Shown here one piece after another: positions 50,373 to 59,732 of a stretch of DNA of 64,000 bases. The position numbers and the translations under genes were made by a program. Source of the DNA: Sphingomonadaceae bacterium (GTDB lineage: Bacteria; Pseudomonadota; Alphaproteobacteria; Sphingomonadales; Sphingomonadaceae); the NCBI GenBank assembly GCA_009926135.1, contig RFPL01000001.1, forward strand, positions 248,001 through 312,000, given 5' to 3'. Under the pieces are notes generated by a model. That model saw only the letters and a list, made by a program, of their open reading frames with translations. It was not told the DNA's origin and did no database searches. Each line of letters begins with the position of its first letter. The stretch's first letter is position 1.

Positions 50373-51602
50373 ATGAGCGCCACGACTATCGATCGCCCGA
50401 TCAATCCTTATGACGTCAGCCAGGACGCGCTCTACGTCCATGACACCTGGCGCGAGCCTTTCGCGCAGCTGCGCCGCGAAATGCCGATTTCCTGGCGGCC
50501 CGACAGTCCGTTCGGGGGCTACTGGTCGGTGGTGACGCACGAGCTGGTCCAGGAAACCGAGCTGCGCCATGACGTTTTCTCCAGCCGCTGGGACCTCGGC
50601 AACATCACCATTGCCGAGGCCGTGAATGGTGAGGGCTTTCCCAATTTCATCGCCCAGGACCCGCCGATCCACACTGCCCAGCGCCGGGTGATCGCCCCGG
50701 CTTTCTCGCCCAGCCAGATGCAGAAGCTGGATGTGCAGGTGAAGGCCCGCACGAAGCAGCTGCTCGACGGCCTGCCGGTGGGCGAGACCTTTGATTGGGT
50801 CGAACGCGTCTCGATCCCGCAGACGCTAGGGATGCTGTGCATCCTGTTCGACATGCCGTTCGAGGAATGGCGCGACATCAAGCGCTGGTCTGACTGGGCC
50901 AGCGGGGTATCGGCCGAAAACCTCTCGGAAGAATACCGCGCCCAGTTCCTGGTCCAGATGGGCGAGATGCTGGCGCGCTTCGACCGCGAGCTGGAGGACC
51001 GCCGCGCCAAGCCGCCGACCGACGACCTGCTCAGCCGGATGGTCCATTCCGAGGCCATGGGCCACATGGAGCCAATGGAGCGGATCGCCAATATCGCACT
51101 GCTGATCGTCGGCGGGAACGACACGACGCGCAATTCGATGTCGGCGCTGGTCGAAGCCTTCCACAAGTATCCGCAGGAGCTGGACCGGCTCCGTGCCGAT
51201 CCTTCGCTGGTCCCCAATGCCGCGCAGGAGATCATCCGCTGGCAAAGTCCGGTCACCCACATGCGCCGCACCGCGCTGGCGGATACCGAGCTGGGCGGAC
51301 AGACGATCCGCCAGGGTGAGAAAATCGTGATGTGGTACATTTCCGCCAACCGCGACGAGCGCGTCTTCGCCGATGCCGAGCGGTTCGACGTGGGCCGCGA
51401 AAACGCGCGGCGGCACCTCGGCTTTGGCCACGGCATCCACCGCTGCGTCGGCGCGCGGCTGGCCGAAAGCCAGCTCGCCACCGTGATCGGGGAGATCGCC
51501 GCTCGCAACATCCGGATCGTGCCGCAGGGCGAGGCCGGGCGCTTGCCCAGCCCGTTCCTGCATGGCTTCACGTCGATGCCGGTGCGGATCGAACCGCTTT
51601 GA
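50373..51602 (+). CDS. cytochrome P450
   Basis: ORF 409 aa; GGNDTTRNS, heme motif FGHGIHRCVGARLAESQ. Confidence 0.95.
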   Translation: MSATTIDRPINPYDVSQDALYVHDTWREPFAQLRREMPISWRPDSPFGGYWSVVTHELVQETELRHDVFSSRWDLGNITIAEAVNGEGFPNFIAQDPPIHTAQRRVIAPAFSPSQMQKLDVQVKARTKQLLDGLPVGETFDWVERVSIPQTLGMLCILFDMPFEEWRDIKRWSDWASGVSAENLSEEYRAQFLVQMGEMLARFDRELEDRRAKPPTDDLLSRMVHSEAMGHMEPMERIANIALLIVGGNDTTRNSMSALVEAFHKYPQELDRLRADPSLVPNAAQEIIRWQSPVTHMRRTALADTELGGQTIRQGEKIVMWYISANRDERVFADAERFDVGRENARRHLGFGHGIHRCVGARLAESQLATVIGEIAARNIRIVPQGEAGRLPSPFLHGFTSMPVRIEPL

Positions 51603-51619
51603 GCGCGCCGTTTGAAACG

Positions 51620-52468
51620 ATGCTGGTAGAGCAGGAAGGGCCGATCCTCTGGGTCCGGCTCAATCGGCCCGAGGTACTCAACGCCTATACCAGCCAGATG
51701 GGTGCCGAACTTGTCCGTGCGATCCGGCAGGCCGACGCGGATGACAGCATCCGTGCGTTGGTCCTGACTGCCACCGGTCGGGTGTTCTGCGCCGGGGCCG
51801 ATGTCTCGGCCGGGGCCGGGGCCTTCGATACGACAAGCGGCGATGGCGCGAAGAACTTTGGCAGCCGCGACGGGACCCGCACCGACAGCGATTTCACCGC
51901 CGCGATGATGGCGGCCAAGAAGCCGCTGCTGGTCGCCTTCAATGGCTCGGCGGCGGGGGTCGGCCTGACGCTGACCCTGCCCTGCGATATCCGCATCGCG
52001 GCAGACACCGCGAAGTTCGGCTGCGTGTTCACAAGGCGCGGGCTGGTGCCGGAAGCTGGCTCGGCCTGGTTCCTCCCGCAGCTGGTCGGCCTGTCGACCG
52101 CGCTCAAGTGGTGCATGACCGGGGCGCTGGTTCCCGCGCAGGAGGCCCTGGCGGCGGGGCTGGTGACCGAGCTGGTGCCAGCGGATCAGGTCGAGGCGCG
52201 GGCCCGTGAACTGGCGCTGGAGATTGCCGAGAACTGCTCTCCCGTCGCGCTGGCGCTGACCCGGCAGATGCTGTGGAAGTTCGCCAGTGAGGACAGCCCC
52301 AAGGGTGCGCTCTCGGTCGATGCCGCGCTCAATATCGCGCTGGGCGCACGGGCCGATGTCCACGAGGGCGTCGCGGCTTTCCTCGAAAAGCGCAAGCCGC
52401 AGTTTCCGCTCAAGGTCTCGAGCGATCTCGCCGGGTTGCCCTGGTCGATCGCGAAACCGGGGGGGTAG
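51620..52468 (+). CDS. enoyl-CoA hydratase/isomerase family protein
   Basis: ATG at 51620 (alternative TTG 51599); RLNRPEVLNAYTSQMGAELVRAIRQADADDSIRALVLTATGRVFCAGADVS. Confidence 0.92.
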   Translation: MLVEQEGPILWVRLNRPEVLNAYTSQMGAELVRAIRQADADDSIRALVLTATGRVFCAGADVSAGAGAFDTTSGDGAKNFGSRDGTRTDSDFTAAMMAAKKPLLVAFNGSAAGVGLTLTLPCDIRIAADTAKFGCVFTRRGLVPEAGSAWFLPQLVGLSTALKWCMTGALVPAQEALAAGLVTELVPADQVEARARELALEIAENCSPVALALTRQMLWKFASEDSPKGALSVDAALNIALGARADVHEGVAAFLEKRKPQFPLKVSSDLAGLPWSIAKPGG

Positions 52469-52473
52469 CGACG

Positions 52474-53457
52474 ATGTACACGCTCTATGGCGCATTGGGT
52501 TCGCCCTATTCGCAGAAGATCCGTGCGCTGCTGCGCTATCGCCGGTTGCCCTTCATCTGGGTTGACGAAGGCGCGCGGCGGCAGGCGGCGCTCGCATCAG
52601 TCAAGGCTCCCGTCATTCCGGTGCTGGAATATCCGGATGGCAGCTTTGCCAACGATTCGACGCCGCTGGTCTATGATCTGGAAGCGCGGCACGCGCCGCG
52701 CGGCGTGGTCCCGCCCGATCCCGCACAGGCCTTCATCGCGCACTTGCTGGAAGACTTCGCCGATGAATGGCTGACCAAGGCGATGTTCGGCTATCGCTGG
52801 CTGGAAGAGGTCGATCAGGTGCAGATGAGCCGCTGGCTGGCCTTCGATACGGCGAAGGGCGGCGGACTGGAGCAGAGCCAGAAGTTCGCCGAAATGTTCC
52901 GCGCGCGGCAGGTCGGGCGGATGGCGCTGGTTGGCTGCACGGCGGCCAACTTCCCGCTGATCGAGGCCAGCACCCGCGCGGTCCTGGCGGCGCTGGAAGC
53001 CCATGTGGTGGAGCGTTTCTGCCTGTTCGGCACCCGCCCCAGCCTGGCCGAGTTCAGCATTTTTGGCCAGCTTTCGCAGCTTGGCACCGATCCCACGCCG
53101 CAGGCGATGATGCGCGCCGACTATCCCTATACCTATCGCTGGCTGGCCCATATTGATGACATGAGCGGGCTGGAGGGCGAGTGGGAACCCGGCTTTGCCC
53201 CGGTCGTGGCCGAACTGGTGCGGATTGCGGGCGAAGTCTATGCCCCGTTCCTCACCGCCAATGCCGCCGCAGCCGAAGCGGGGGCGGAGACCTTTCGGAT
53301 GGAGGCGATGGGCCTGCCTTACGAACAGGGCGTGTTCAAGTACCAGCTCAAGTGCCTGGGCGATCTGCGCAGCCGCTACGCGGCGCTGGACGATGCGGCG
53401 CGCAAGGCTGTCGATCCGCTGCTCGGGCCAGCCTGGCTGGCGCTGCTACGAGCCTGA
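52474..53457 (+). CDS. glutathione S-transferase family protein
   Basis: ORF 327 aa; MYTLYGALGSPYSQKIRALLRYRRLPFIW...VPVLEYPDGSFANDSTPLVYDLE-type thioredoxin-like N-domain. Confidence 0.85.
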   Translation: MYTLYGALGSPYSQKIRALLRYRRLPFIWVDEGARRQAALASVKAPVIPVLEYPDGSFANDSTPLVYDLEARHAPRGVVPPDPAQAFIAHLLEDFADEWLTKAMFGYRWLEEVDQVQMSRWLAFDTAKGGGLEQSQKFAEMFRARQVGRMALVGCTAANFPLIEASTRAVLAALEAHVVERFCLFGTRPSLAEFSIFGQLSQLGTDPTPQAMMRADYPYTYRWLAHIDDMSGLEGEWEPGFAPVVAELVRIAGEVYAPFLTANAAAAEAGAETFRMEAMGLPYEQGVFKYQLKCLGDLRSRYAALDDAARKAVDPLLGPAWLALLRA

Positions 53458-53481
53458 GCTCGCGCAGCGCCAAGCCGGCAG

Positions 53482-55302
53482 TCAGCCCTTCTTCGTCGCC
53501 TTGATCCAGGCGCGGATCTTGGCTTCCAGCACCGGCATCGGCAGGGCGCCGGTATTCAGCACCTGGTCGTGGAAGGCGCGGATGTCGAACTGCTTGCCCA
53601 GCGCCTTCTGCGCTTCGGCGCGCAGCCGCTGGATGGTCAGCGCGCCAACCTTGTAAGCCAGCGCCTGACTGGGGATCGCGATATAGCGTTCGACTTCGGC
53701 CGTGGCGTCGGTCTTGCCCATCGCCGAGTTGGCCAGCATGTATTCGATCGCCTGATCGCGGGTCCAGCCCTTGGCGTGGATGCCGGTATCGACCACCAGG
53801 CGCATCGCGCGCAACATCTCGTCATCGAGCGTGCCCAGCCGCGAATAGGGGTCCTTGTAGAAGCCCATGTCGTAGCCCAGCGTCTCGGCATAAAGCGCCC
53901 AGCCTTCGACATAGGCGGTGTTGCCGCCGAACCGCATGAAGGCGGGGAGCTTGTCGTTCTCCTGCGCCAGGCTGATCTGGAAGTGGTGCCCCGGCGCGCC
54001 TTCATGCAGGTAAAGCGTGATTTCGCCCGGGGTGGTCCGGCTCGGCAGGTCATAGGCGTTGAAATAGAAAGTGCCCGGGCGTGACCCATCGGGCGTGCCC
54101 TGCTGATAGGAGCCGCCCGCCTCGAACTTCTCGCGGAATTCTTCATAGGGGCGGATCTGCAGCGGGCTCTTGGGCAGGACCGAGAAGTACTGGCCAACCT
54201 TGGCATCGACCAGCTTGCCGATGTCGTAGTAGCGCTGGGTCAGCTCTTCGCGGCTCTTGCGCTTGAACTGCGGGTCGGTGCGGATGAAGGTGAAGAATTC
54301 GGGCATGGTACCCTTGAAGCCGACCTCGGTCTTGACCTGCTCCATGCCCGCGCGGATGCGCTTTACCTCGCTGAGGCCCAGCTGGTGCAGCTCTTCGGCC
54401 TTGTACGGCAGGGTTGTCGAACCCTCGATCAGCAGCTCGTAAAGCTTGTCCCCGCCCTTCATCTGGCTGAGGCCCACGCTGTCGCGGGCCGAGGCGAGGT
54501 AGCTGCCCTTGAGGTAATCGAGCAGCCGCTGGTTGGCGGCAAAGACCTCGTCCGTCACGCGGCGGTAATCGGCGGTCAGCCGGGCCTTGTCAGCATCGGA
54601 AAAGCTGGCCGGCATGGCCTTGACCGGTTCCCAGTAGGGGCTCTCTTCCATCGGCTGCTTGAGCTGGGTTTCCAGCTGCTCGATCACATTGCGGATCGTC
54701 AGCTTGGTTTCGAGGACGCCCGACTTCTGCCCTTCCTGGAACTTGGCGATCGAGCGGTCGATCAGCTTCACATAATCGGCGTGGCGCTTCAGGTTGTTTT
54801 CGTAATCGGTAACTGTCTTGAACGGGATCCCGGTCTTGCCGCTGGCGAGGGTCGGGTAGAAAGTGTGGAAGCCGAAGAAGTGGTTGATCGGCCGCACTTC
54901 GGTCAGGGCCAGGATTTCCGGCGTCAGCTGCTTCAGGCCCTGGACATTGGATTCCTTGAAGACGTCGTAAGCGATCTGGTCGGTAGCCGAAAGCTTGGCC
55001 CGATCGATCTTCGCCAGCGCCGCCAGATCTGCAGTCGCGGCCTGGCGTTCGCCCTCGTTGAATTCGGGCGTCAGGTAATTGCCGAGCCGGTCGGCGTAGC
55101 GCATGTCGCCGCGAAACAGCGCCGACAAGGGGTTGCGCTTGAGGCTGTCTTCGTCCGATGCAGCGAACAGTGCGAACAGCTTGTCATGCTCGGTCTGGGC
55201 AGCAGCGGCAGCCGGAGCGGCGGACTGGGCCAGGGCTGGGGTGGCGGTGATCGGAGCGACCAGCAGGGCCGTGGCAAGCAGGGCAGAGCGCAGGGTTTTC
55301 AT
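53482..55302 (-). CDS. DUF885 family protein, exported
   Basis: ATG at 55302; signal peptide; ITLYLHEGAPGHHFQISLAQEN, AYVEGWALYAETLG. Confidence 0.92.
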   Translation of the reverse strand: MKTLRSALLATALLVAPITATPALAQSAAPAAAAAQTEHDKLFALFAASDEDSLKRNPLSALFRGDMRYADRLGNYLTPEFNEGERQAATADLAALAKIDRAKLSATDQIAYDVFKESNVQGLKQLTPEILALTEVRPINHFFGFHTFYPTLASGKTGIPFKTVTDYENNLKRHADYVKLIDRSIAKFQEGQKSGVLETKLTIRNVIEQLETQLKQPMEESPYWEPVKAMPASFSDADKARLTADYRRVTDEVFAANQRLLDYLKGSYLASARDSVGLSQMKGGDKLYELLIEGSTTLPYKAEELHQLGLSEVKRIRAGMEQVKTEVGFKGTMPEFFTFIRTDPQFKRKSREELTQRYYDIGKLVDAKVGQYFSVLPKSPLQIRPYEEFREKFEAGGSYQQGTPDGSRPGTFYFNAYDLPSRTTPGEITLYLHEGAPGHHFQISLAQENDKLPAFMRFGGNTAYVEGWALYAETLGYDMGFYKDPYSRLGTLDDEMLRAMRLVVDTGIHAKGWTRDQAIEYMLANSAMGKTDATAEVERYIAIPSQALAYKVGALTIQRLRAEAQKALGKQFDIRAFHDQVLNTGALPMPVLEAKIRAWIKATKKG

Positions 55303-55454
55303 CGACAAATCCTTTGGCGGAAGGCAACGGTGTATTGCCCGACTAATACAGATTACCGCCACGTGCAAGCGGTAGCATTGGGCGCGACTTAAGCCGGGCC
55401 GGCGCTGCGGATCGTCAACCTTCGATCAACGGCGCGGTCAGCTCGACAGACAGC

Positions 55455-56723
55455 TCAGGGCGCGACCCGCCCGCGCTCCATAACCCAGCGGACCTTCTCA
55501 AGCGTGCGGATGTCCGCCAGCGGATTGGCATCGACCGCGATCAGGTCGGCCGAGAAGCCGGGCGCGATTTGGCCCAGCTCGCCTTCCATGCCCAGCGCCT
55601 TGGCGGCCACCGTGGTCGCACTTGCCAGCGCTTCGCGGTTGGTCAGGCCGTTCTTGACCAGCAGGGCGAATTCTTCGCCGTTGCGGCCATGCTCGAACAC
55701 CCCGGCGTCGGTCCCGAAGGCCACCGGCACGCCCAGCTGCTTGGAGCGTTGCACCTGCTTGCCGGCGGCCTCGACCGCCTGCCTGCCTTTGACCTCGACT
55801 GTCGGGGTATAGACCCCCTTGCCGAGCCGCGCGCGGACACCTTCCAGCGCCATCAGCGTCGGGACCATGTAGGTGCCCTTGGCCTTCATCGCCTTCAGCG
55901 CGGCCTCGTCAGCGAAGGTGCCGTGCTCGATCGTGTCGACGCCGGCCAGCACCGTGCTTTCGATCCCGCGCGCGCCATGGGCGTGGGCCATCACCTTGAG
56001 CCCCAGCGAATGGGCGGTGGTCATGATCGATTCGAGCTCGGCCGTGCTGAAATGGCCCTCAAGCCCGCGGCCTTGCTGGCTCAGCACGCCGCCGGTGGAA
56101 GTGATCTTGATCACGTCGGCCCCGGCGCGGCTCGCCTTGCGGACCTTTTCGGCGCATTCGACCGGGCCAGTGCAGGTATAGCCCTGGTCGAGCACCGAAT
56201 GGACATCCTCGCGGAAACCGGTCGTGTCGCCGTGGCCACCAACGATGGAGATGATCGGCCCGGCGGCCACGATCCGCGGACCGGGAATCAGCCCTTCCGC
56301 CGTACCCCGGCGCAGCGAGAACGCGGTGTATTGGGCGGAACCGGCATCGCGCACAGTGGTAAATCCGGCCCGCAGGGTCAGCAGCGCATTCTTGGCGCCG
56401 ACCACGACGCCCCATTCGTCCGGCTCGACCGCCTCGTTGCGGTAATCGGTGCCGGGATCGGAGGTGAGGTGAACGTGGAGGTCGATCAGGCCGGGAACGA
56501 CCGTCTTGGTCGACAGGTCAACTTCGCGCGCGCCGGCCGGGGCGGCGGGAGCGCCGGGAACGATACTGATGATCTTGCCATCGGTCACCGTGATCGTTGC
56601 CGGGCCGCTCGGCTCGCTGGCCGCATCGCGCAGGACCGATCCGGCCCGGATGACGATCGTTTCGGCGAGCGCCGGACTGGTGCTGGCCAGCAGACCAGCG
56701 ACGGCGATCAGGATTCTGCGCAT
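55455..56723 (-). CDS. metal-dependent amidohydrolase, exported
   Basis: ORF 422 aa; TKTVVPGLIDLHVHLTSDPGTDYRNE, KVMAHAHGARGIESTVLAGVDTIEHGTF, FGTDAGVFEHG. Confidence 0.93.
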   Translation of the reverse strand: MRRILIAVAGLLASTSPALAETIVIRAGSVLRDAASEPSGPATITVTDGKIISIVPGAPAAPAGAREVDLSTKTVVPGLIDLHVHLTSDPGTDYRNEAVEPDEWGVVVGAKNALLTLRAGFTTVRDAGSAQYTAFSLRRGTAEGLIPGPRIVAAGPIISIVGGHGDTTGFREDVHSVLDQGYTCTGPVECAEKVRKASRAGADVIKITSTGGVLSQQGRGLEGHFSTAELESIMTTAHSLGLKVMAHAHGARGIESTVLAGVDTIEHGTFADEAALKAMKAKGTYMVPTLMALEGVRARLGKGVYTPTVEVKGRQAVEAAGKQVQRSKQLGVPVAFGTDAGVFEHGRNGEEFALLVKNGLTNREALASATTVAAKALGMEGELGQIAPGFSADLIAVDANPLADIRTLEKVRWVMERGRVAP

Positions 56724-56858
56724 TTCTTTATCCCCTCAATCTGGGGTTCAGGTGTGCCGCCTTATCGGCTGGCTGACAAGCCATGCCGCCCTTCAAGGAA
56801 CCTGCGGATCGCGTTCGGGTTCAACTTGATGCAGGGCGGCGAAAGGGGCAATTAGCTC

Positions 56859-58334
56859 GTGATCAAGATGATAACCCGCTGCGGGATGGGGCAGCGCCTG
56901 CAACGGAGTACAATGATGGTTGGGCATGGCTGGGCACTTTGGCGGGCGGCGCGCGGCGCCTCTGCCCTGGCGCTGGCACTCGCGGCCGGGGCGGCAATCG
57001 CCCAGGCGAATCGCGTCCCTGAAAGTATCCTGCCCGCGCCGAAGCCCTCGGCTCCGGCCACCCCTGCTGCGCCTGCCAACCAGCAGCCAGTCGCGGTCCC
57101 GACGGTGCCGGCCACCCAGACCCCGATCGCGCCGGCGGCCGAGCCGGAGTTGCCGATCGTGGAGCCGGTGCTGACCTGGGCCGTTGCTGATGCCCAGGCG
57201 CTGGCCAAGGTGATCGACGGGATTGGCGCACACGGGCTGATCCCGGCCGACTACCAGTTGATCGAGCTGCGAGCAGCCATCCTCGCCGGCCCTGGTGCGG
57301 CGCTTGATGCCCAGGCCAGCCGGTCCTTGGCTTGGCTGATCGAGGATATGCGCGATGGCCGCACCCGGATGGATTCGCGCGTCCAGTGGTTCGTCGTCGA
57401 TCCCGATGTCGACCAGCGCCCGACCGCGACCGTGATGGCCGAGGCGCTGGCCAGCAAGGACATTGCCGGAGCCATCGCCAGTCTCGCGCCGACCCACCCC
57501 GACTATGCCAAGCTCAAGGAAGCACTGGCCAAGGCGCCGGCGGCTGACAAGGCGGGCCGCGCCCTGATTCAGGCCAACCTGGATCGCTGGCGCTGGATGC
57601 CGCGCGATCTCGGCAAGTTCTACCTGCTTACCAACGTCCCCGAATTCCAGCTGCGGCTGACCGTCGATAACGAGATCATCCGGTCGTACCGCACCATCGT
57701 CGGCAAGCCTGGCCGCACGGCCACGCCGCAGCTGGCCGAGATTGTCGAAGGGGTGATCTTCAACCCGACCTGGACCGTGCCGCAATCGATCGTGAAGGGT
57801 GAGAACCTGGGCGCGCAGCTGCTGGCCAATCCGGCGCGCGCCAAGCGTGAAAACTACAAGGTCACCAAGAACAAGGACGGTTCGATCACGGTCGTCCAGC
57901 AGCCAGGCCAGGGCAATGCGCTCGGTCTGATGAAGCTCGACATGCCAAACGAGCATGCGATCTTCCTGCACGATACGCCGAACCGCAACCTGTTCAAGCT
58001 GGCCCAGCGGGCGCTCAGCCACGGCTGCGTGCGGACCGAGCGCGCGACCGAACTGGCGATAACCATGGCGATCCTGGGCGCGGGCCTGACGCCGGATGAT
58101 GCGGTGGGGATCGTTACCTCGGGCAAGTATACCCGGGTCGCCATGACCCGGACCTTCCCGGTCTACCTGACCTATTTCACCATGGCGTCCGACATCACCG
58201 GCAAGATGGGCACCTTCAACGACCTCTACGGCCGTGACGCCCCCGTCATTGCCAGCTTCGCCGCCCCCCGCGCCGCCTGGGACGGCAAGCGCAAGTCGAC
58301 CGAGAAGGTGATCAAGCTGGATAATCCGCTTTAG
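56859..58334 (+). CDS. L,D-transpeptidase (YkuD family, YcbB-like)
   Basis: ORF 491 aa; FNPTWTVPQSIVKGENL, LKLDMPNEHAIFLHDTPNRNLF, catalytic SHGCVRTERATELA; exact start uncertain. Confidence 0.92.
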   Translation: MIKMITRCGMGQRLQRSTMMVGHGWALWRAARGASALALALAAGAAIAQANRVPESILPAPKPSAPATPAAPANQQPVAVPTVPATQTPIAPAAEPELPIVEPVLTWAVADAQALAKVIDGIGAHGLIPADYQLIELRAAILAGPGAALDAQASRSLAWLIEDMRDGRTRMDSRVQWFVVDPDVDQRPTATVMAEALASKDIAGAIASLAPTHPDYAKLKEALAKAPAADKAGRALIQANLDRWRWMPRDLGKFYLLTNVPEFQLRLTVDNEIIRSYRTIVGKPGRTATPQLAEIVEGVIFNPTWTVPQSIVKGENLGAQLLANPARAKRENYKVTKNKDGSITVVQQPGQGNALGLMKLDMPNEHAIFLHDTPNRNLFKLAQRALSHGCVRTERATELAITMAILGAGLTPDDAVGIVTSGKYTRVAMTRTFPVYLTYFTMASDITGKMGTFNDLYGRDAPVIASFAAPRAAWDGKRKSTEKVIKLDNPL

Positions 58335-58342
58335 TTGGGTGC

Positions 58343-58364
58343 GCCCTTCGCATCCGCGAAGGGC
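58343..58364 (+). terminator. short hairpin just downstream of the L,D-transpeptidase gene
   Basis: GCCCTTCGC-ATCC-GCGAAGGGC, 9-bp perfect stem, 4-nt loop, 9 nt after the TAG at 58332-58334; no strong T-tract. Confidence 0.4.
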
Positions 58365-58367
58365 TTG

Positions 58368-58451
58368 GCAACACCGGCCCGCTCCCCCGGTCCAACCACC
58401 CACAGGGTATCCTTATCGGGTGGTTGGACCGGGGGAGCGGGCCGGTGTTGC
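58368..58451. repeat. perfect 34-bp inverted repeat with 16-nt loop
   Basis: GCAACACCGGCCCGCTCCCCCGGTCCAACCACCC (58368-58401) / loop ACAGGGTATCCTTATC / GGGTGGTTGGACCGGGGGAGCGGGCCGGTGTTGC (58418-58451). Confidence 0.95.
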
Positions 58452-58490
58452 AAGTGAGGCCCGGATGGGCCGAACGCACCTAACGAGGAC

Positions 58491-59180
58491 TCAGACCTCG
58501 ATCTGGTCCGCGTAGAGCAAGCGCCCGCCCGAGAGGTTCCACAGCGCTTCGTTGAAGTGCGCGGGCGACATGGCAAAGCAACCTTCGCTGCGGCCCAGAC
58601 GGCCAAAGCGGGTGATGTAATCCTCTCGCGCATAGTCGGCCGGATGCATCACGATGGCGCGGTCGAGCGCGTGCGAGTTATCCGCGTCCAGCCCTTCGAG
58701 CCGCACCGAGGTGCCGTACTTGCCCTTGTACCACTCGCACGTCAGGTAAGCCCCGCGCGAGGTCGCTTCCGATCCGGGGACGTTGGAGAAGGCCTGCAGG
58801 AAGCCGCTGTGTGCCGGGTCCGACCCGCGTCCGTGGCTGACCAGGAATGACTTGATCGTCCCTGCCTCAAGATTGACGAAGTGGAAGCGCGGCAGGCTGC
58901 TCGGCCGTGCGAAATCGGCAATGCCGACGATGTCGTGACGCCAGACAGTCTTGCCAGCGCGTTGCAGTTCGCGGCGGGCGACGGCGAGTAGCCGCGCGTC
59001 ATAGGCCGGATTCGGCTCAACCGTGACCGGCAGGGCCGGCGGCGGAGGCGGCGAGGGCATAGGCCGTGCGCCAAAGGCTTCCTCGAAAGCGCGGGCCAGA
59101 TTGCGGGCATGGGCCGGAGACGGCACGGTCAGCGCCGCGCCGGCAGCCAGGCCGCCCAGCAAGATGTCACGTCTGTTCAT
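58491..59180 (-). CDS. murein L,D-transpeptidase catalytic domain family protein, exported
   Basis: ATG at 59180; MNRRDILLGGLAAGAALTVPSPAHA signal; LVSHGRGSDPAHSG, GRLGRSEGCFAMSP. Confidence 0.87.
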   Translation of the reverse strand: MNRRDILLGGLAAGAALTVPSPAHARNLARAFEEAFGARPMPSPPPPPALPVTVEPNPAYDARLLAVARRELQRAGKTVWRHDIVGIADFARPSSLPRFHFVNLEAGTIKSFLVSHGRGSDPAHSGFLQAFSNVPGSEATSRGAYLTCEWYKGKYGTSVRLEGLDADNSHALDRAIVMHPADYAREDYITRFGRLGRSEGCFAMSPAHFNEALWNLSGGRLLYADQIEV

Positions 59181-59234
59181 GGCCCCGCTCATATCGGCCT
59201 GTGGATAACCGACCGCTTAACGAGGTTTCAAGCC

Positions 59235-59732
59235 CTAAGCGGCAGAAACACGCGCGCCAGCGCCAAGTTGCTGTAATGCCGTCCCATCAACCCGCATCAC
59301 CGTCCATTCGTCCATCAGCCGGGCACCCAGCTTCTTGTAGAATCCGATCGCCGGGTCGTTCCAGTCGAGCACCGACCACTCGAGTCGGGCGCAATCGCGC
59401 TCCACCGCCAGCATCGCGAGGTGCGAGAGCAGCGCCTTTCCAAGCCCGGAACCGCGCGCCTCGGGCCGCACGAACAGGTCTTCCAGGTAGATCCCCGGCC
59501 TGCCTTCGAAGGTCGAGAAGTTGTGAAAGAACAGCGCAAAGCCCTGCGGAACGCTGTCCAGCTCGCCGATCACGACTTCGGCATAGGGATGGGCACCGAA
59601 CAGCTTCTGGCCCAGCACGGCTTCGTCGAAGCGGACTTCGTGGGCGAGCTTTTCGTATTCGGCCAGGTCGCGGATCAATTGCGCGATCAGCGGCAGATCG
59701 GCGGGCGTGGCGGGGCGGATCGAGAGTGTCAT
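59235..59732 (-). CDS. GNAT family N-acetyltransferase
   Basis: ORF 165 aa; IYLEDLFVRPEARGSGLGKALLSHLAMLAVERDCARLEWSVLDWNDPAIGFYKKLGA. Confidence 0.93.
   Translation of the reverse strand: MTLSIRPATPADLPLIAQLIRDLAEYEKLAHEVRFDEAVLGQKLFGAHPYAEVVIGELDSVPQGFALFFHNFSTFEGRPGIYLEDLFVRPEARGSGLGKALLSHLAMLAVERDCARLEWSVLDWNDPAIGFYKKLGARLMDEWTVMRVDGTALQQLGAGARVSAA

Noticed and set aside
55569-58403. Long ORFs antisense to the amidohydrolase (55569-56855 +) and the L,D-transpeptidase (56793-58403 -)
   Set aside because: Shadow ORFs; the opposite strands encode proteins with catalytic motifs (HVHL, SHGCVR).
58368-58451. Calling the 34-bp inverted repeat a miniature transposable element
   Set aside because: No target-site duplication or internal element sequence is visible; only one copy is seen in the window, so mobile origin is unsupported.
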